From assembly GCA_947359465.1 (NCBI GenBank), contig OX375881.1:71757914-71821913 (forward strand): 64,000 nt of DNA, written 5' to 3'. The stretch is from Metellina segmentata. Lineage: Eukaryota > Arthropoda > Arachnida > Araneae > Tetragnathidae. A program made the translations under genes and the position numbers. Shown one piece after another: positions 47,306 through 59,610 of the stretch (positions are counted from its first letter, which is position 1; each line of letters opens with the position of its first letter). The notes beneath the pieces are model-generated. The model saw nothing but the letters and a program-made list of their open reading frames with translations. It was not told the origin of the DNA and did not search any database.

Positions 47306-49706
47306 CAAATGGATTAAAGTTGCAATTTCGTAGGATTATAGAGTGGGTCGAAAGAGAACTATAAACGCAATTATTTCTAATTTAGAAGAAATCAAAATTG
47401 CGAGTAGTTTTACGAGACACTCTGAATGTAGACGTAAGAAAAACTAATTCTCGACTATTTACACCCACTCGGCTATTCGGCGCTACTTTATCACGTTCCC
47501 AAGTGCAAATCTTCAGTCATCTTGTAGATATGTGATCCATCTTGATTTGAATACAATAGAAAAAACCTTAAAATGCACGCGAGTCATATTTTAACATCTT
47601 AAATGAATCCCGAACTAACCACCTCATAATTCTTCCAACCGCAAAGGTCATTGAGGGCACACAGGATTCTCATCCAAAGAGTTCGCATCTCGGGTAAAAG
47701 CGCGACCTTTCTCATCTCACGACCTTGAAATTTTCCATCCATAGAAGTGGCGTAGCCATAATGCGGGATTTGGGGTCCCGAAAGTTTTATTTTTGATTTT
47801 TAAAATTTTCTGGTACAATTCCTGCAACGTGGTGTTCCTGTCAAAGTATATTTGTTGTTTTTGCTTGTATCAGGCCATAAGGAGAAAATATCCGGCAAGT
47901 AGAAAATCATGTGCTTCAGGCAAAAAAAATCATACGCAACACTACTTAATTGTCCAAGTAATCTCCAGTGAAACTTATCGTATTCCATCAATAAAGGGTT
48001 CATATATTCTATTGCAATAGAAGTATGGCTATAAGGAGAAGTCACACAAACCATATTTCCCATCATCATCATTAATAGTTTTCTTCTACAAGAAAATTCA
48101 ACAAAACACCGAAAGACAGGCAAGTGTGACTTGACATGGTCAAGGGAATAAGGTGGGTGGAATAAATTTCCCATTACAGTTAGTTGGGAGTTACCTCTTG
48201 GTTGTTTATATCATCAGAGATATTCAACATCTTTCATTTAAGAACTATTAATTTTTCCAGCAAACTATCTTAACAACTTGATAAGTACCTCCAGAGGTAT
48301 GTATGTAATGTATCAAAATCCAAATAGTTCATTTTACATGTAAAATACAGCGATTCGAATGCAGTTTGAAGCAATGAAGCAATTTCTATTTTCTATATGC
48401 TTATGGATTCGTAGATGTTAATTCTCATAGCCGTATGAAGATGTCGACTGGTTTAATGACTAACGAGGCAAGTAAAAAATTAGCTTTAATAAAAATTCAT
48501 CACAAATTGTATAAACATAATAAGCTGAACAACCAACCAGTATAGCGTCTTTTCTTAAAAACAACAATACTAACAATAGTTCTAATATCTCAATATTCCT
48601 GGATATTCCGCATTCTAAAGGTATTTTAATTCGAAACCAGCAAGAAAGAAGACAAAAAAATTATTGGATTAGTGGCATTGCTACTTCATTTAATATGTAG
48701 ACTGATGCCAACAATACCAAATGTGCGTCATTTTGCATTTCAAAACATACACACAACGTTGCGTTAACTTTTTTAACTATACGAATTATCATCTTGATAA
48801 AAGATACAAATGATCCCTGAACTTAACAAATAGTATCGGAGGGTTTGGGGGCCGAAAGTGTTGCTTTTTTTATTCTGGAACTGTTTTTAACTGAATTTCC
48901 TTCAAAAACTTATTATAGTAAATACTAAAGTAAGTAACGTGAAAGTATGAAAAGCATTTATGCTTTTCATTTGATTATTGACATATACATTGTACTTATG
49001 CTCTAAAGTGACAGCGAAATGAAAAGTAACTTTCTAGAAACAGTATATGAATGTATTCACCTAATATCACTTAACTGAATATTCATTCAATGTCATTTAA
49101 CTATCCATATTAAGCCTATATAGCCATTTAAAAATGATTTCCGCATTCCTACCAACTGGAAAACCCTCTCTCTTCGTCCCTTCCAAAATAAAATCATGGC
49201 TACGTGATACTACTTATTCACACCTACAAGGCGACGTTATCCTTCGGCAAGCAACCCTAAAGCGAGAATGTCCGCCGAACGTTGGAACAAAAAGAGAACA
49301 TTTCCGGCAAATCTTGACCATCCTGTTCCATCTGTCCTCGCGTCCACCCTAATCTCGTTCTCTCGGCATCAGGACGCACCCGAGAATATTCGGAGTCACG
49401 GGAAAAAAAGGGAAAAAAAGCACAGTAATATTTCGATTTGCTCCTGGAAGAACAGTCGAGATTTCCGGGCAATGTTCGCTCTTCGGTAACGGGGGTACTT
49501 CGAGCAATTGCTATCTGGCAGAGATAGGATGGTGTTCGTAATAGAAAGAAGTCCATCGATTCGAAGTTGTTCTGATAACGATTGCGTCTTCCGGAAAGCT
49601 TTCGAAGGAAGGCCGACTCTGGGCGAATGAGAGATTATTGATTAAAGGAAATCAATTTTTTTCGTGTGTACTCACTATGAGAGGCATTTTCTGCCAAGCT
49701 AAATGC
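47306..49706. other. Unassigned stretch with two related AGTGGCGTAGCCA-type fragments
   Basis: GGGATTTGGGGTCCCGAAAG (47764) and GGGTTTGGGGGCCGAAAGTG (48841) are related and in the same orientation. The first is preceded by AGTGGCGTAGCCA (47746), a motif I associate with transposon ends. An 11-bp-arm hairpin lies at 48947-48970. 49134-49560 is GC-richer, with conflicting open frames on both strands and no recognised protein. Confidence 0.35.
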
Positions 49707-50537
49707 AGGTGGCGGTAGTGTTTCTGCTGTGAATTGCGTTTCCTGTCTGGATTTTGAACAAGACGTCACTTGGTTTATTTTTCGAATACGATTTCAGCAA
49801 TAAAAATTCCAAAGAACAAATTTTAAATTGATCGTTAATTGATCGACGTCTATTATATTAAACGCCATATAGGTAGCGAGAGTAAGTAGCTTCTGAAAAT
49901 TGGTGAAATTTAAATTTTAGGAAAATGGTGCGCAGATCAAACACTAATGAGTAGAGTTCAAGACAGGAATGATCCAGGTGGCGGTAGTGTTTCTATGGTG
50001 AATTGCGTTTCCTGTCTGGATTCTGAACGCGACGTCACTTGGCTTATTTTTAAAATACGATTTGAGTAATACAAATTCCAAAGAACAAACTCTGAATTGA
50101 TCGTTAATTGATCAACTCCTATTATATTAAACCTCATATAGGTAGCAAGAATAAGCAGCCTGTGAAAATTGGCGAAATTTAAATCATAGGAAAATGCTGC
50201 GCCCATAAAACTATAATAAGTGGTTTTAAACAGGAATAATCCAGGTAGTGATAGCATTTCTGCGGTGAATTGTGTTTCCTGTTTGGATTCTGAATGAGAC
50301 GTCACATGGTTTATTTTTCGAATACGATTTCAGGTGATAAAAATGACAACAGAAAATGAACAGTTCAAATAACACATTCTGAATTAATATCGCTAATTGA
50401 TCAACCCCAATTATATCAAACGCCATATAGGTAGCGAGAGTGAGTAGCTTTTGAAAATTGGCGAAATTTAAATCCTAGAAAAATGGCGCAACGATTAAAC
50501 AATTATGGGTAGAATTTTAGACAAGAATGGATCCAGG
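49707..50537. repeat. ~267-bp tandem array, three copies
   Basis: GTGAATTGCGTTTCCTGTCT recurs near 49729, 49998 and 50264. Shared blocks are GATCGTTAATTGATC, AAACGCCATATAGGTAGCGA and GAAAATTGGCGAAATTTAAA. The three are similarly diverged. The minus frame at 49958-50305 lies within the array and is not conserved between units. Confidence 0.92.
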
Positions 50538-50679
50538 AGTAAGCACTAGCTTGGGTTATTAAATACACGCAAACACTGTCAGAAGTATACATCTATAACT
50601 TGGCTTGTTCAATTTCGCTGATCGAATTTCAATTTCAGGCTTTTGTTTTGTTCCTTTCCTGGGAGAGTTATGGAGGCTG

Positions 50680-50745
50680 GTCAGTTTTGCTAACGGTCAG
50701 ATATATCATCGAGACAACCACCAGGATGGTTCAAAGAGACGCCAT
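50680..50745. mobile_element. piggyBac-like MITE, right-end fragment
   Basis: TTTTGCTAACGGTCAGATAT followed by CATCGAGACAACCACCAGGA and TGGTTCAAA matches the right terminal module (GAGACTACCAACGGGATGG) of the copy at 39307-39531. The TTAA is mutated. Confidence 0.55.
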
Positions 50746-50982
50746 TAGCCACTCGGTCAGAGGTGAACTTAAATTTATAATTATAAAGACTCATAAAATA
50801 ACGATTGAGTAAAGGAGAAATATTTGTGTGTTAAACATTATACTTCAAGTACATATTTGTATTAAAAGAGAGCCCAATGATTTATCGATGTACTGGAACC
50901 TAATATTTAACTGGCAGTGTCGTTCGAAATATGCGTAGGGAACTCAATAAAATTATTTGTTATAAAATTTTGTTTACTCTAG

Positions 50983-51062
50983 AATTAATTTCTAGAATTC
51001 CTAAAATAAATCATCTAGAATTAATTTCTAGAATTCCTAAAATAAATAATCTAGAATTGATT
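50983..51062. repeat. 40-bp tandem duplication
   Basis: CTAGAATTAATTTCTAGAAT followed by TCCTAAAATAAAT occurs twice. Each unit has a self-complementary CTAGAATT/AATTTCTAG core. Confidence 0.95.
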
Positions 51063-51419
51063 TCAATTGTGCATTGTGCACATTTACACAACCCCAACAT
51101 TTGCTGTCAAAACATAACACGCCCCGCTAGTTGTTCCAGAGAAACTTCGGCACAGTTCCAGTTACGTAAAAGGAACCACTCATTAGGCGAAGCTAAAAAT
51201 CAAATTCAGAGCAATTGAAACCTCGGAGGAAAATCCGAATAATTTACCGAGGCGCAGAGAAAGACACAAAAACGGGAAAAGAACGACTCGGAGATAAATA
51301 ACCCTCCCACCCCTAAAAGAAAAAAAGACATCCCACGTCCTCAGATTCGGATGTAATAATAATAAGCAGATGACACGACATCCGAAAAAATAAATAAACA
51401 CACGGGGAAAAATGAATAC

Positions 51420-52210
51420 ATAATCACGGTGTCACGAGCCATAGAAAAAGAGGATGCATAATAATAATAAAAAACACAACGCAAGGGGTGGAGGTGATAA
51501 AAAAAACGAATGCTACAAAAAACGCATTCCCTTTAATTTGTCTGACACAAATATTTCATCGTAGCATAATTTGTATGTTATAAAACCCCACCAGTCCTCT
51601 TGTTTTTGTCTGCTTCTTAATCTTTTTATCTGAGTTTTTTATTTTGATATACAAGGGGTAACAACAAGAAAACATTAGAAGAAAAAACCTGTCATCTTTA
51701 CTTTACGGAATGGGAAAAGAGACACATTTATATTCATGCCATTTATCGCCATACCAAGGGGGAGAAGGCAAAAAAGAAACTAAAATAAATAAATATGACG
51801 GAACATTTTCTTTTATTGTTATTGTAATACGTGACTCTCAGTAGTAAAAAGTTCGGACGATATTTTTAAGCATTTTTTCTCCCTTCTTAATTGCATACGC
51901 GACATTTTTTTCTCTTCGCTTCTTTTCAAGCGAGTCGTTTGCTCTTTGCAGAGTGAGGCGACGCCTCAGTTATTTTTTAATGCCACTTCTGCTTTTCATT
52001 AATTACGTGATTTAAATTCGTCGTCGGTCTTGCTACTCCGGAGCCACGCGATCTGATTTCAGAGTCGTAATTATGAGTAAATATTTATAATTACCTCGTC
52101 CTGAATGAACGCAGTGAACGTTTTCCTCTCGATACGATTAACATTTTCACTCTTGTCATAGCGTGGAGTTAATTATTATGAAGTTTTCTTCATTTGGGGA
52201 GTGTTGTTCA
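51420..52210. promoter_or_regulatory. Long unique island; candidate non-coding regulatory element
   Basis: Repeat-free DNA with many homeodomain-type cores: TTTTCATTAATTACGTG, GTCGTAATTATGAG, TTTATAATTACCTCG and GAGTTAATTATTATGAAG. There is a balanced block at 51940-52140. No frame stays open. Conservation is untested. Confidence 0.3.
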
Positions 52211-54125
52211 TTACCGAATTTACTGAAATGAACGGCTGGTTGTTGTGTTTTGGTGTTGTTTTGCGATTAAAAATTGAGGACTTCTTGTAATGAGGAAGAA
52301 AAGTTGAGGTTTAATTAAGTTTTGTAATAAAAATTCATAACTCGTTAACTTTTTGGGGGAGTAATTACAAGCCTTTTCGACAGTTTTATTAAAAAGAGAT
52401 GTCGAAATCACTAGAATTGTGGTTTCGGAGAAAAATATTAAAGGTTTAGGATTAGCATAAGCAGAAATTATAGGTAGTGCAACGAAAAATAAAATCTACC
52501 ACACGTTATTCGAGATATTCGGCTTGGTTTTTTATGATCCTCCTCGTATTATAGCATTACTACCATTATCAAACCAGACTAGATCTTGATCTATTTTGCG
52601 GATGGATCATAGCTAATCATCATCAAAATAGGTTTTTATAAAGGCGGCAAAATATGCTTTTTGACGTCAAAACAACAAATGTACTTTTACTAGGGTAGAA
52701 AAATGAGGAGAAGATAATAGACCATGCCATAAGAACCTACTGTGAATATTATTTGTATTGGACGTTACCATAATAAGAAGCATAGCGGAGAATTTATTTA
52801 TTGCTCATGACTAACACCATTAAGTTCAAATATGAAGAGATTAACAACCAGGAAATTGTCTTTAAACTTAACACATCAAAATTATTTATGACATTTTTCT
52901 CTAAATAATTTGTATTCCTCTCACCCGAAATGGTACAATAGATTTTCTTATTTCACATCTGTATGATACCCCAAATATGAGTTCTTTCGCAATATTCTCA
53001 AAAACTATGTCCTTAACATCTCATTAGGTTCTTTTAAAAAATATAAATAAATTCTAAATTAATTAGTTATTAAATATTGTTTAGTTTACAGAATCTCAGC
53101 AAATTAAAAAATTTTACTTGTAGAAGACATAAAGCTAAGCACATTGTATTTATTTAAATTAATTTATCAGTTTAAAGAGCTGGTGAACGAGTTTTCTTCT
53201 TTCAACTTGTATATAATAATAAATTATCGGTTAATGAGAAAGATAAGAAAACTTAATTCGATCTAATCCAAAAAGAGTTTGCAATTTCCTTTCCCCCGAC
53301 TCATGCAAATCAAAGTAAAGCAAAGCACAATGTAAGTATGTTTCTTGAACTCCTCTGATATGATTCAAACTATTTTCCACGAAAAATAGCAAGGAAGTAA
53401 ATGTTTCTTAGCATTTATTTTCTCAGAATCAGTTAAATATGACAACTAAACGAAAATTTATCAGATCAGATTTATCAGCACATTGCAAAAGCTATTATTC
53501 AACTTTTTTGCTCAAACATCATTTTACTACTAGTTTTCTCAATTTTTCAGAATTTGTATAATCACATACTTGGAACTAGTGTGCTGTAGTGTCCAAACAC
53601 ATATCTTCCGCGTTTTTTATTTTTTTATTTTGCCAAAATAAAATTATTTCCCAAAGTAAAATTATTTCGCGTTAATAAACAAAGAAGAAATGCTGTTCAA
53701 GTTAAATCAAATTAGAATTAAATTATTCGTGATTGTAAAACTTTAATTGTTCTTAGTAAGAATTTTTTCCTGTGGTAATTCCTTAAAAATTAAGAAACCT
53801 CAGATATTGCAATGTCAGATGAATAATGAACTTCCCCTTAAGAATTTCTTTATCAGTTTAAAAGAATAAATCACTTCTTGTTCAGTCAACTGGTAAAACT
53901 TGACAGATTTTAGTTTAGTATTCGCGTTGCGTTATTTCATATATGAGAATTAATGTTACATTTTTTTTCTCCGGGGCTGAACATAAAAATTGCTACTACT
54001 AAACGAATTTTTACCGTTTTGGACCCACTTTTACTAGACGAAAATGTAGTCATTATTATTATTTTTACAGTTCCTGGCCAAAACGGATTGCACCCTGAAC
54101 CCTATAGATTTAGAGATTCTTATCC
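52211..54125. other. AT-rich stretch without recognised genes
   Basis: Open frames at 52220-52411 (minus) and 53953-54153 (plus) carry no known domain. No repeats were noticed. Confidence 0.45.
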
Positions 54126-54372
54126 TTGCTTGGATCCGCGGTTGCTCTGTTGATAGAGTAGCGAATTAGCAACCTGGAGGTTGCATCTTCGAAACTCGAT
54201 CCAACCGAAGTTATCATGTATGTGGTAATTTTCGTGGTCTCAAATTTCTATAAGTTGCCGTGGAAGTTTGGAGAAGCTTAGGGTTCCAGCTCAGGTGCTG
54301 ACCTAGTCCAATATTCGGACCGTCACCATTAACCCCATGTACTGCTCTAGTGCGACGTAAATTCAACTACTC
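54126..54372 (+). mobile_element. SINE family A copy, diverged
   Basis: A tRNA-like head (CTCTGTTGATAGAGTAGCG, then CTTCGAAACTCGATCC) is followed by CGTGGAAGTTTGGAGAAGC, CCAGCTCAGGTGCTGACC and the 3' end TGCTCTAGTGCGACG. Several small deletions. Confidence 0.82.
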
Positions 54373-54799
54373 ATCTTTTCCCTGCAATCCTATGTCCCAT
54401 TGTACAACACTGATTGTATAATGCGATGTGGTATAACAGGCAGAAAGAGGATAATGGGTTGCATTGTAGAACATTGTACCCACACAAAAGCATCGAAGGC
54501 ATTTATTCATAAAATAATCGTAAGGTGGTCCAGTCGACTAACCATTCCAATCGAATTGTCGTAATGTTGAATGAGCATTGGATCACAAAAAACTTTCGAC
54601 CAGTCTGCAGAAGTTTTACCTGTGTGATTATCAAACTTCGATTTATTCTGATTAAACTAGGATGTGTATATTTTTTGTATTATAACATCAAAAACATTCC
54701 AGGAAGAGATTGAGTCCCATGTGCTCTCCTCTGTGGTACCATTTTTGTGTGACAAAATTAATCGGAGCTTACTTTCTGCACTATAGTACACATTCAATA

Positions 54800-55945
54800 G
54801 TACACGAAGCATTAGTTGTCCAGAACCTCGTTTCTTAATGCTCAAGGATTATTCACACGAGTCATTCCCCATCCTGGAGTGAACAACACAGCCTTAAACC
54901 GAATTTCGTTTTCCGAACCATTGCACACATTATAAAAGGACATAAGACTTTATTCTGTTTGGAACCTCGTTTCCTTATGCTCCAGCATTACTCACACATC
55001 ATCAACCGTATCCCGATGTGAGTAACCAATACTAGAGAACTGCGATCTCAACTGTAGAACACCATTCGAATAGGACATAAGAACCTTGCTTCCTTACTCT
55101 TCAGTATTATTCACACATCGTCACAACCTCGTCCCTTTGTCAGTAATCAATACCGCAGGATAGACTTGAACATAACTTTGCTTACCGAACCATAGTACAA
55201 TTGGACATACGACTTAATTCTGTTTGGAATCTCGTTTCCTTTTGCCCCAGTATTATTCACACATCTTTACAACCTCATCTCGGTGTGAGCAACCAATACT
55301 AGAGAACACATTTCGCAACTTTTGAACACCATTCAAGTAGGACATACGAGCCTCGTTACCTTACTCTCCAGTATTATTGATACATCGTCACAACCTCATC
55401 CTTTTGTCTGTAATCGATACCACAGGAAAGACTTGAACATAACTTTGCTTTCCGAACAATAGTACAATAGGATATAAGACTTTTCTGTTTAGAATCTCGT
55501 TTCCTTATGCCCAGTATTATTCAAACATCGTCACAACCTCACCCCTTTGTCAGTAATCGATACCACAGGACAGACCTGAACACAACTTTGCTTTCCGAAC
55601 CACAATACAATAGGACATAAGATTTTATTCTGTTTGGAATCTCGTTTTCTTTTGTCCCAGTTTTTTTTAACACATCGTCACAACCTCATCTCGTTGTAAG
55701 TAATCGATACCACAGGACAGACTTGAACATAATTTTGCTTTCCGAACCATAGTACAATAGGACAAGACTTTATTCTGTTTGGAATCTCATTTCCTTATGC
55801 CCCAGTATTATTCACACATCTTCACAACCTCATCCCGTTGTGAGCAGCCAATACTAGAGAACAGCTTTCGCAACTGTAGAACACCATTCGAATAGGACTT
55901 AAGAACCTCGTTTCCTTACTCTCTTCACACGTCGTCACCACCTCA
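54800..55945. repeat. Two-unit higher-order tandem array (A ~145 bp, B ~122 bp)
   Basis: The core CTCGTTTCCTTATGCCCCAG recurs near 54827, 54963, 55085, 55230, 55352, 55496, 55644, 55788 and 55906. Successive spacings are 136, 122, 145, 122, 144, 148, 144 and 118. Long units (A) carry ACCACAGGACAGACTTGAAC and CTTTGCTTTCCGAACC. Short units (B) carry AATACTAGAGAAC and GTAGAACACCATTCGAA. The order reads A-B-A-B-A-A-A-B. 54373-54799 that precedes is unassigned. Confidence 0.88.
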
Positions 55946-56039
55946 TCCCGGTACTTACATTATACATAGCTCGAAGGTATCCAATCATAACTCTTCATAA
56001 TTTCCCTCCATTCGATTTCATACATACATGAAACAAAAA

Positions 56040-56470
56040 TAACCTTCCCCGCTAATGATTTCTTGACATTTCGTTCTGTCATTTCTCAAAGCCGGCGCCC
56101 GATGAGCGCCATTTACACCGGCGCTTCCATAAAAACCATTAACAGCCCGAACCCGTCGAAGAACGGCGTAGCAAAAAAATCCATCCCCTAACAACCTGGG
56201 ATTATTAACATTTCGGTAATTGTAGAATTATTCAGAGATTGAAACAGTAGAGGAAAAGGCAAAAAAAGCGCATATCCCCTCGCGCTGTGTGTAATAGGAA
56301 AGAAATGTGTTCGCTAAAGCAAGGCATGTGTGTGTGCTGGAGTTTTTGTGCTGCTTTATTTCTTTCTTTGGCATCTAGCTTGTGCAATTAGGGGTTATAA
56401 ATTGCGCTCTGTCATCGCTGCATACATAAAGAGACTAGGCTGACGGAGCAATTTGGGGAGTGAAGGCAAT
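56040..56470. promoter_or_regulatory. GC-richer unique island; candidate enhancer
   Basis: Contains AAGCCGGCGCCCGATGAGCG, CCATAAAAACCATTAACAG (Hox/posterior-type cores) and TTCTGTCATTTC (TGACAGA, a Meis-like site). No long open frame and no match elsewhere in the window. Inference. Confidence 0.3.
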
Positions 56471-58279
56471 GTTTTGTATTAAATGTTCCACCTGCAAGGC
56501 ATACATAAAGAGATGTTAACATCTATTTGGTCACAGCTGCCACGAAGAGATTTACTGTGCCCAAACGAAATAGATAAAGTGTATACATATGTATAAAATG
56601 AGAGGACAATTATTTCTGGACCTTTCCGCAAAATTGTATGCCCCCATTTCCACGTTGTCTTTAATCACGCACCTTATTTTTTATTATTCGTCGGTTTTAT
56701 TCATTTAGTTTTGAGAAGAGCGAGTATAGTGCACAGGTGTAAGGACCATAAGTCAGGAGAGATCTGTAATTGTTTTGATGTCAGGAAGAATTTTTGATTA
56801 AACGCGCTACAAATATTTTCAATGGATGTAATTAGAGTGCTTATTCTTTTGGAAGTGATTTTCCATTTGAAACGCATTGAGTGTTTTCCTTTGCAAATTT
56901 CATCTCACTTTGTTTCACTTTATGGAACTAACAGCTATTACATGCTTGTCATCTTCAGTATTACTATGAAGAAAGCCGTTTCTGAGTAGTGTGCAGAACG
57001 CGCACTTACCAGCAGACGAGAATCAAATACAGGCGGCCGACTTCAAATCAAAACGTCCGGAAAAAGTGTCGAGGTTAAATTTTTAGCAAGTAAAAGGAAA
57101 GCGGCCGTTTGATGTGGCTAATGATTCAAAAGTAAAATGCCGCAGTCTAATACGGCATGCAATTAGATAGATGATAAATATGAATCTGTGTTTTCGTGAA
57201 ACTCCAAAGTTTTGTTTTCTTTTAAGAAAGGCGGCTTATTGAGGTTTCTTTCTCTACATGGTGACCAATACGTCAGGAAAGGTCTTGGGAAGAGGATAGC
57301 TTTTTCTAGATCAGAATAAATCCTGGTCTTTTGCAATGAAAAGGTCTTAAAATCAAAAAGATAATTTTGAGATAAATTCAAGCAAGTAAATTTTTACACT
57401 TGTGACTACTTTTGACAAAGAATATTTTTATGTCGCCCTTTTCAGTTTTGAATTGATAACTTGCTTTCATCTCGGCTACTTTATAATTTGAATAAGTTCA
57501 ACAAAGCTTTAAATCTGGATAGTTTTTAATTTCAATTTAATTTTTTTATTAATTGTTAATTTACAAAAATAAAAATAAAAAACATTTGTATTTTAAAGTA
57601 AGGGGATAAACTAGTTGTTAAAATTAAGCTCAAAAAGAATACAATTAAATTTTCTTATGCACAAGTATTTTATTTTAAACATAGCTGTATTACTACTAAT
57701 TTAATCTATGTCATCCCCAAATCACAATCAGTGAGTTACAAAAATAAAATAATAAATTTGCTAAAGAAATACAATGTGTTTCTATTTATGTAGCTCATTT
57801 CCTTTTCTTGTTCTTAAGATTGTTTTGGGAAAAATCTCAGAATAAGCTAAAATATAGTTAAAAACTACATTCTTTTACAATCATAGAATCTAAAAATAGA
57901 ACATTTGGTTAATTATATTTTCTACTGTGTTTGGAAGCATTTTTCAGAAATAGTGTTGATGTTTAAGTTCTTAATAAGTAAAAGTTAATTTTACCGTATA
58001 TAATTGTACCAAATACGTTAGAATTTCAATAGTACGTATTTAATTAGTTTGATAGGAAATAAAAGAATTTTTACGATCATACTTTCCAAAACAGAAATTA
58101 TATTTTCCCCTACAGGATAATTGCACTGAAATATATTCAACAAAGGAAACATGCTTTGGGAAACATAAAATGTGTTATAAATTCTTTATCTGTTGCAAAT
58201 CTTCCAACATATGAAAAATCGGATCGCTAAATTACTTCGTTTGTTTATAGGTCACATAATAATAAGATACACACACTAT
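56471..58279. other. Mostly AT-rich stretch
   Basis: On the minus strand a strong donor-like site (CTGCTG|GTAAGTGCG) lies at 57013-57001, after a GC-richer block. It could end a non-coding or coding exon but no start or acceptor can be paired with it. 57400-58279 is very AT-rich with nothing recognised. Confidence 0.3.
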
Positions 58280-58416
58280 TTACTCTCCTGGCAGTTGTCT
58301 CGTTTGTAAAACTGACAAAATCTCGATCTCGTCATGCCGAGATATCTCGTCACTAGCGAAATTGGTTAGATCTTGATGAACGAAATGTATCGTTGAAACC
58401 ACTTGGATGGTTAATG
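58280..58416. mobile_element. piggyBac-like MITE, right half, leading into a satellite
   Basis: GCCGAGATATCTCGTCACTA, then AAATTGGTTAGATCTTGATG and CGTTGAAACCACTTGGATGG ending in TTAA, match the internal palindromic unit and right terminus of the MITE family. Confidence 0.65.
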
Positions 58417-59325
58417 AAAGTTAATCATTGGAATTACATAATCATCTCGTCAAACGCGAGATTGGGTATCCGTTTTCTAGATTTAGCGAGTAGCGAGATT
58501 GGGTATCAGTCATTAGCAAATTTGGTTAGATTTTGATGGACGAAATGTATCGTTGAAACCACTTGGATAGTTAATGAAAAGTTGATCATTCGAATTACAT
58601 AATCATCTCGTCAAACGCGAGATTGGGTATCCGTTTTCTAGATTTAGCGAGTAGCGAGATTGGATATCAGTCATTAGCAAATTTGGTTAGATCTTGATGG
58701 ACGAAATGTATCGTTGAAACCACTTGGATAGTTAATGAAAAGTTAATCATTGGAATTACATAATCATCTCGTCAAACGCGAGATTGGGTATCCGTTTTCT
58801 AGATTTAGCGAGTAGCGAGATTGGGTATCCGTTTTCTAGATTTAGCGAGTAGCGAGATTGGGTATCAGTCATTAGCAAATTTGGTTAGATTTTGATGGAC
58901 GAAATGTATCGTTGAAACCACTTGGATAGTTAATGAAAAGTTAATCATTGGAATTACATAATCATCTCGTCAAACGCGAGATTGGGTATCCGTTTTCTAG
59001 ATTTAGCGAGTAGCGAGATTGGATATCAGTCATTAGCAAATTTGGTTAGATCTTGATGGACGAAATGTATCGTTGAAACCACTTGGATAGTTAATGAAAA
59101 GTTAATCATTGGAATTACATAATCATCTCGTCAAACGCGAGATTGGGTATCCGTTTTCTAGATTTAGCGAGTAGCGAGATTGGATATCAGTCATTAGCAA
59201 ATTTGGTTAGATTTTGATGGACGAAATGTATCGTTGAAACCACTTGGATAGTTAATGAAAAGTTAATCATTCGAATTACATAATCATCTCGTCAAACGCG
59301 AGATTGAGTATCCGTCATCTACTTT
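58340..59325. repeat. 161-bp satellite array, six copies
   Basis: CGAAATGTATCGTTGAAACC recurs at 58381, 58541, 58702, 58900, 59061 and 59222. The spacing is 160-161 bp, except one 198-bp step where a 37-bp piece (beginning GATTGGGTATCCGTTTTCTA) is doubled. The copies are nearly identical, differing at a few alternating positions (AGATTTTGATGG or AGATCTTGATGG; GATTGGATATC or GATTGGGTATC). A young array. Confidence 0.95.
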
Positions 59326-59380
59326 AATAATAAGATACATATTTAGCAACACCGAAAATAAAGTACCCGATAAACCAACT

Positions 59381-59610
59381 TCACTGTAAATCTATTTGAA
59401 AAAGTACTTCTCGGTCTTCGGGCTCGTTGTCGAATCTGTTGCATGGCAGCTCAAAACGCTCCGTGCCGTTTATGGCGATTACATACGTTATTGACGGCCT
59501 CTGCAAGGAGCTTTCCCCGATGCATTTTTCATGATCCCTAATCAAGGAAACCCTACAGGGGGGTCTAGGGGGGAGGGCAGGAACGGTCAAACTGCGCAAC
59601 AATGTCTGTC
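59381..59610 (-). other. Island with a possible Ig-domain exon (about 59408-59500)
   Basis: On the minus strand the acceptor-like tract GCTCCTTGCAG precedes a frame reading RPSITYVIAINGTERFELPC, then NRFDNEPEDRE, with a possible donor GAA|GTACTT at 59407. The frame otherwise stops at 59381. ITYV-x-A-x2-G with LPCN is reminiscent of the first Ig domain of Sidestep-like cell-surface proteins. The donor is weak, and the surrounding GC-rich block, with TTGATTAGGGATCATG and CGCCATAAACGG, also looks like a regulatory element. I cannot decide between them. 59611-60897 that follows is unassigned. Confidence 0.3.

Noticed and set aside
49958..50426. Minus-strand frames of 115 and 66 codons
   Set aside because: They lie in the ~267-bp tandem array. 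The frame is not preserved between units.
56999..57030. FDSRLL just before a donor site as an UNCX-like N-terminus (DGRLL)
   Set aside because: No ATG is in the right place, and six residues are too few to support homology.
58280..59325. CRISPR-like array of regular repeats
   Set aside because: A eukaryotic 161-bp satellite: head-to-tail units without unique spacers between short repeats.
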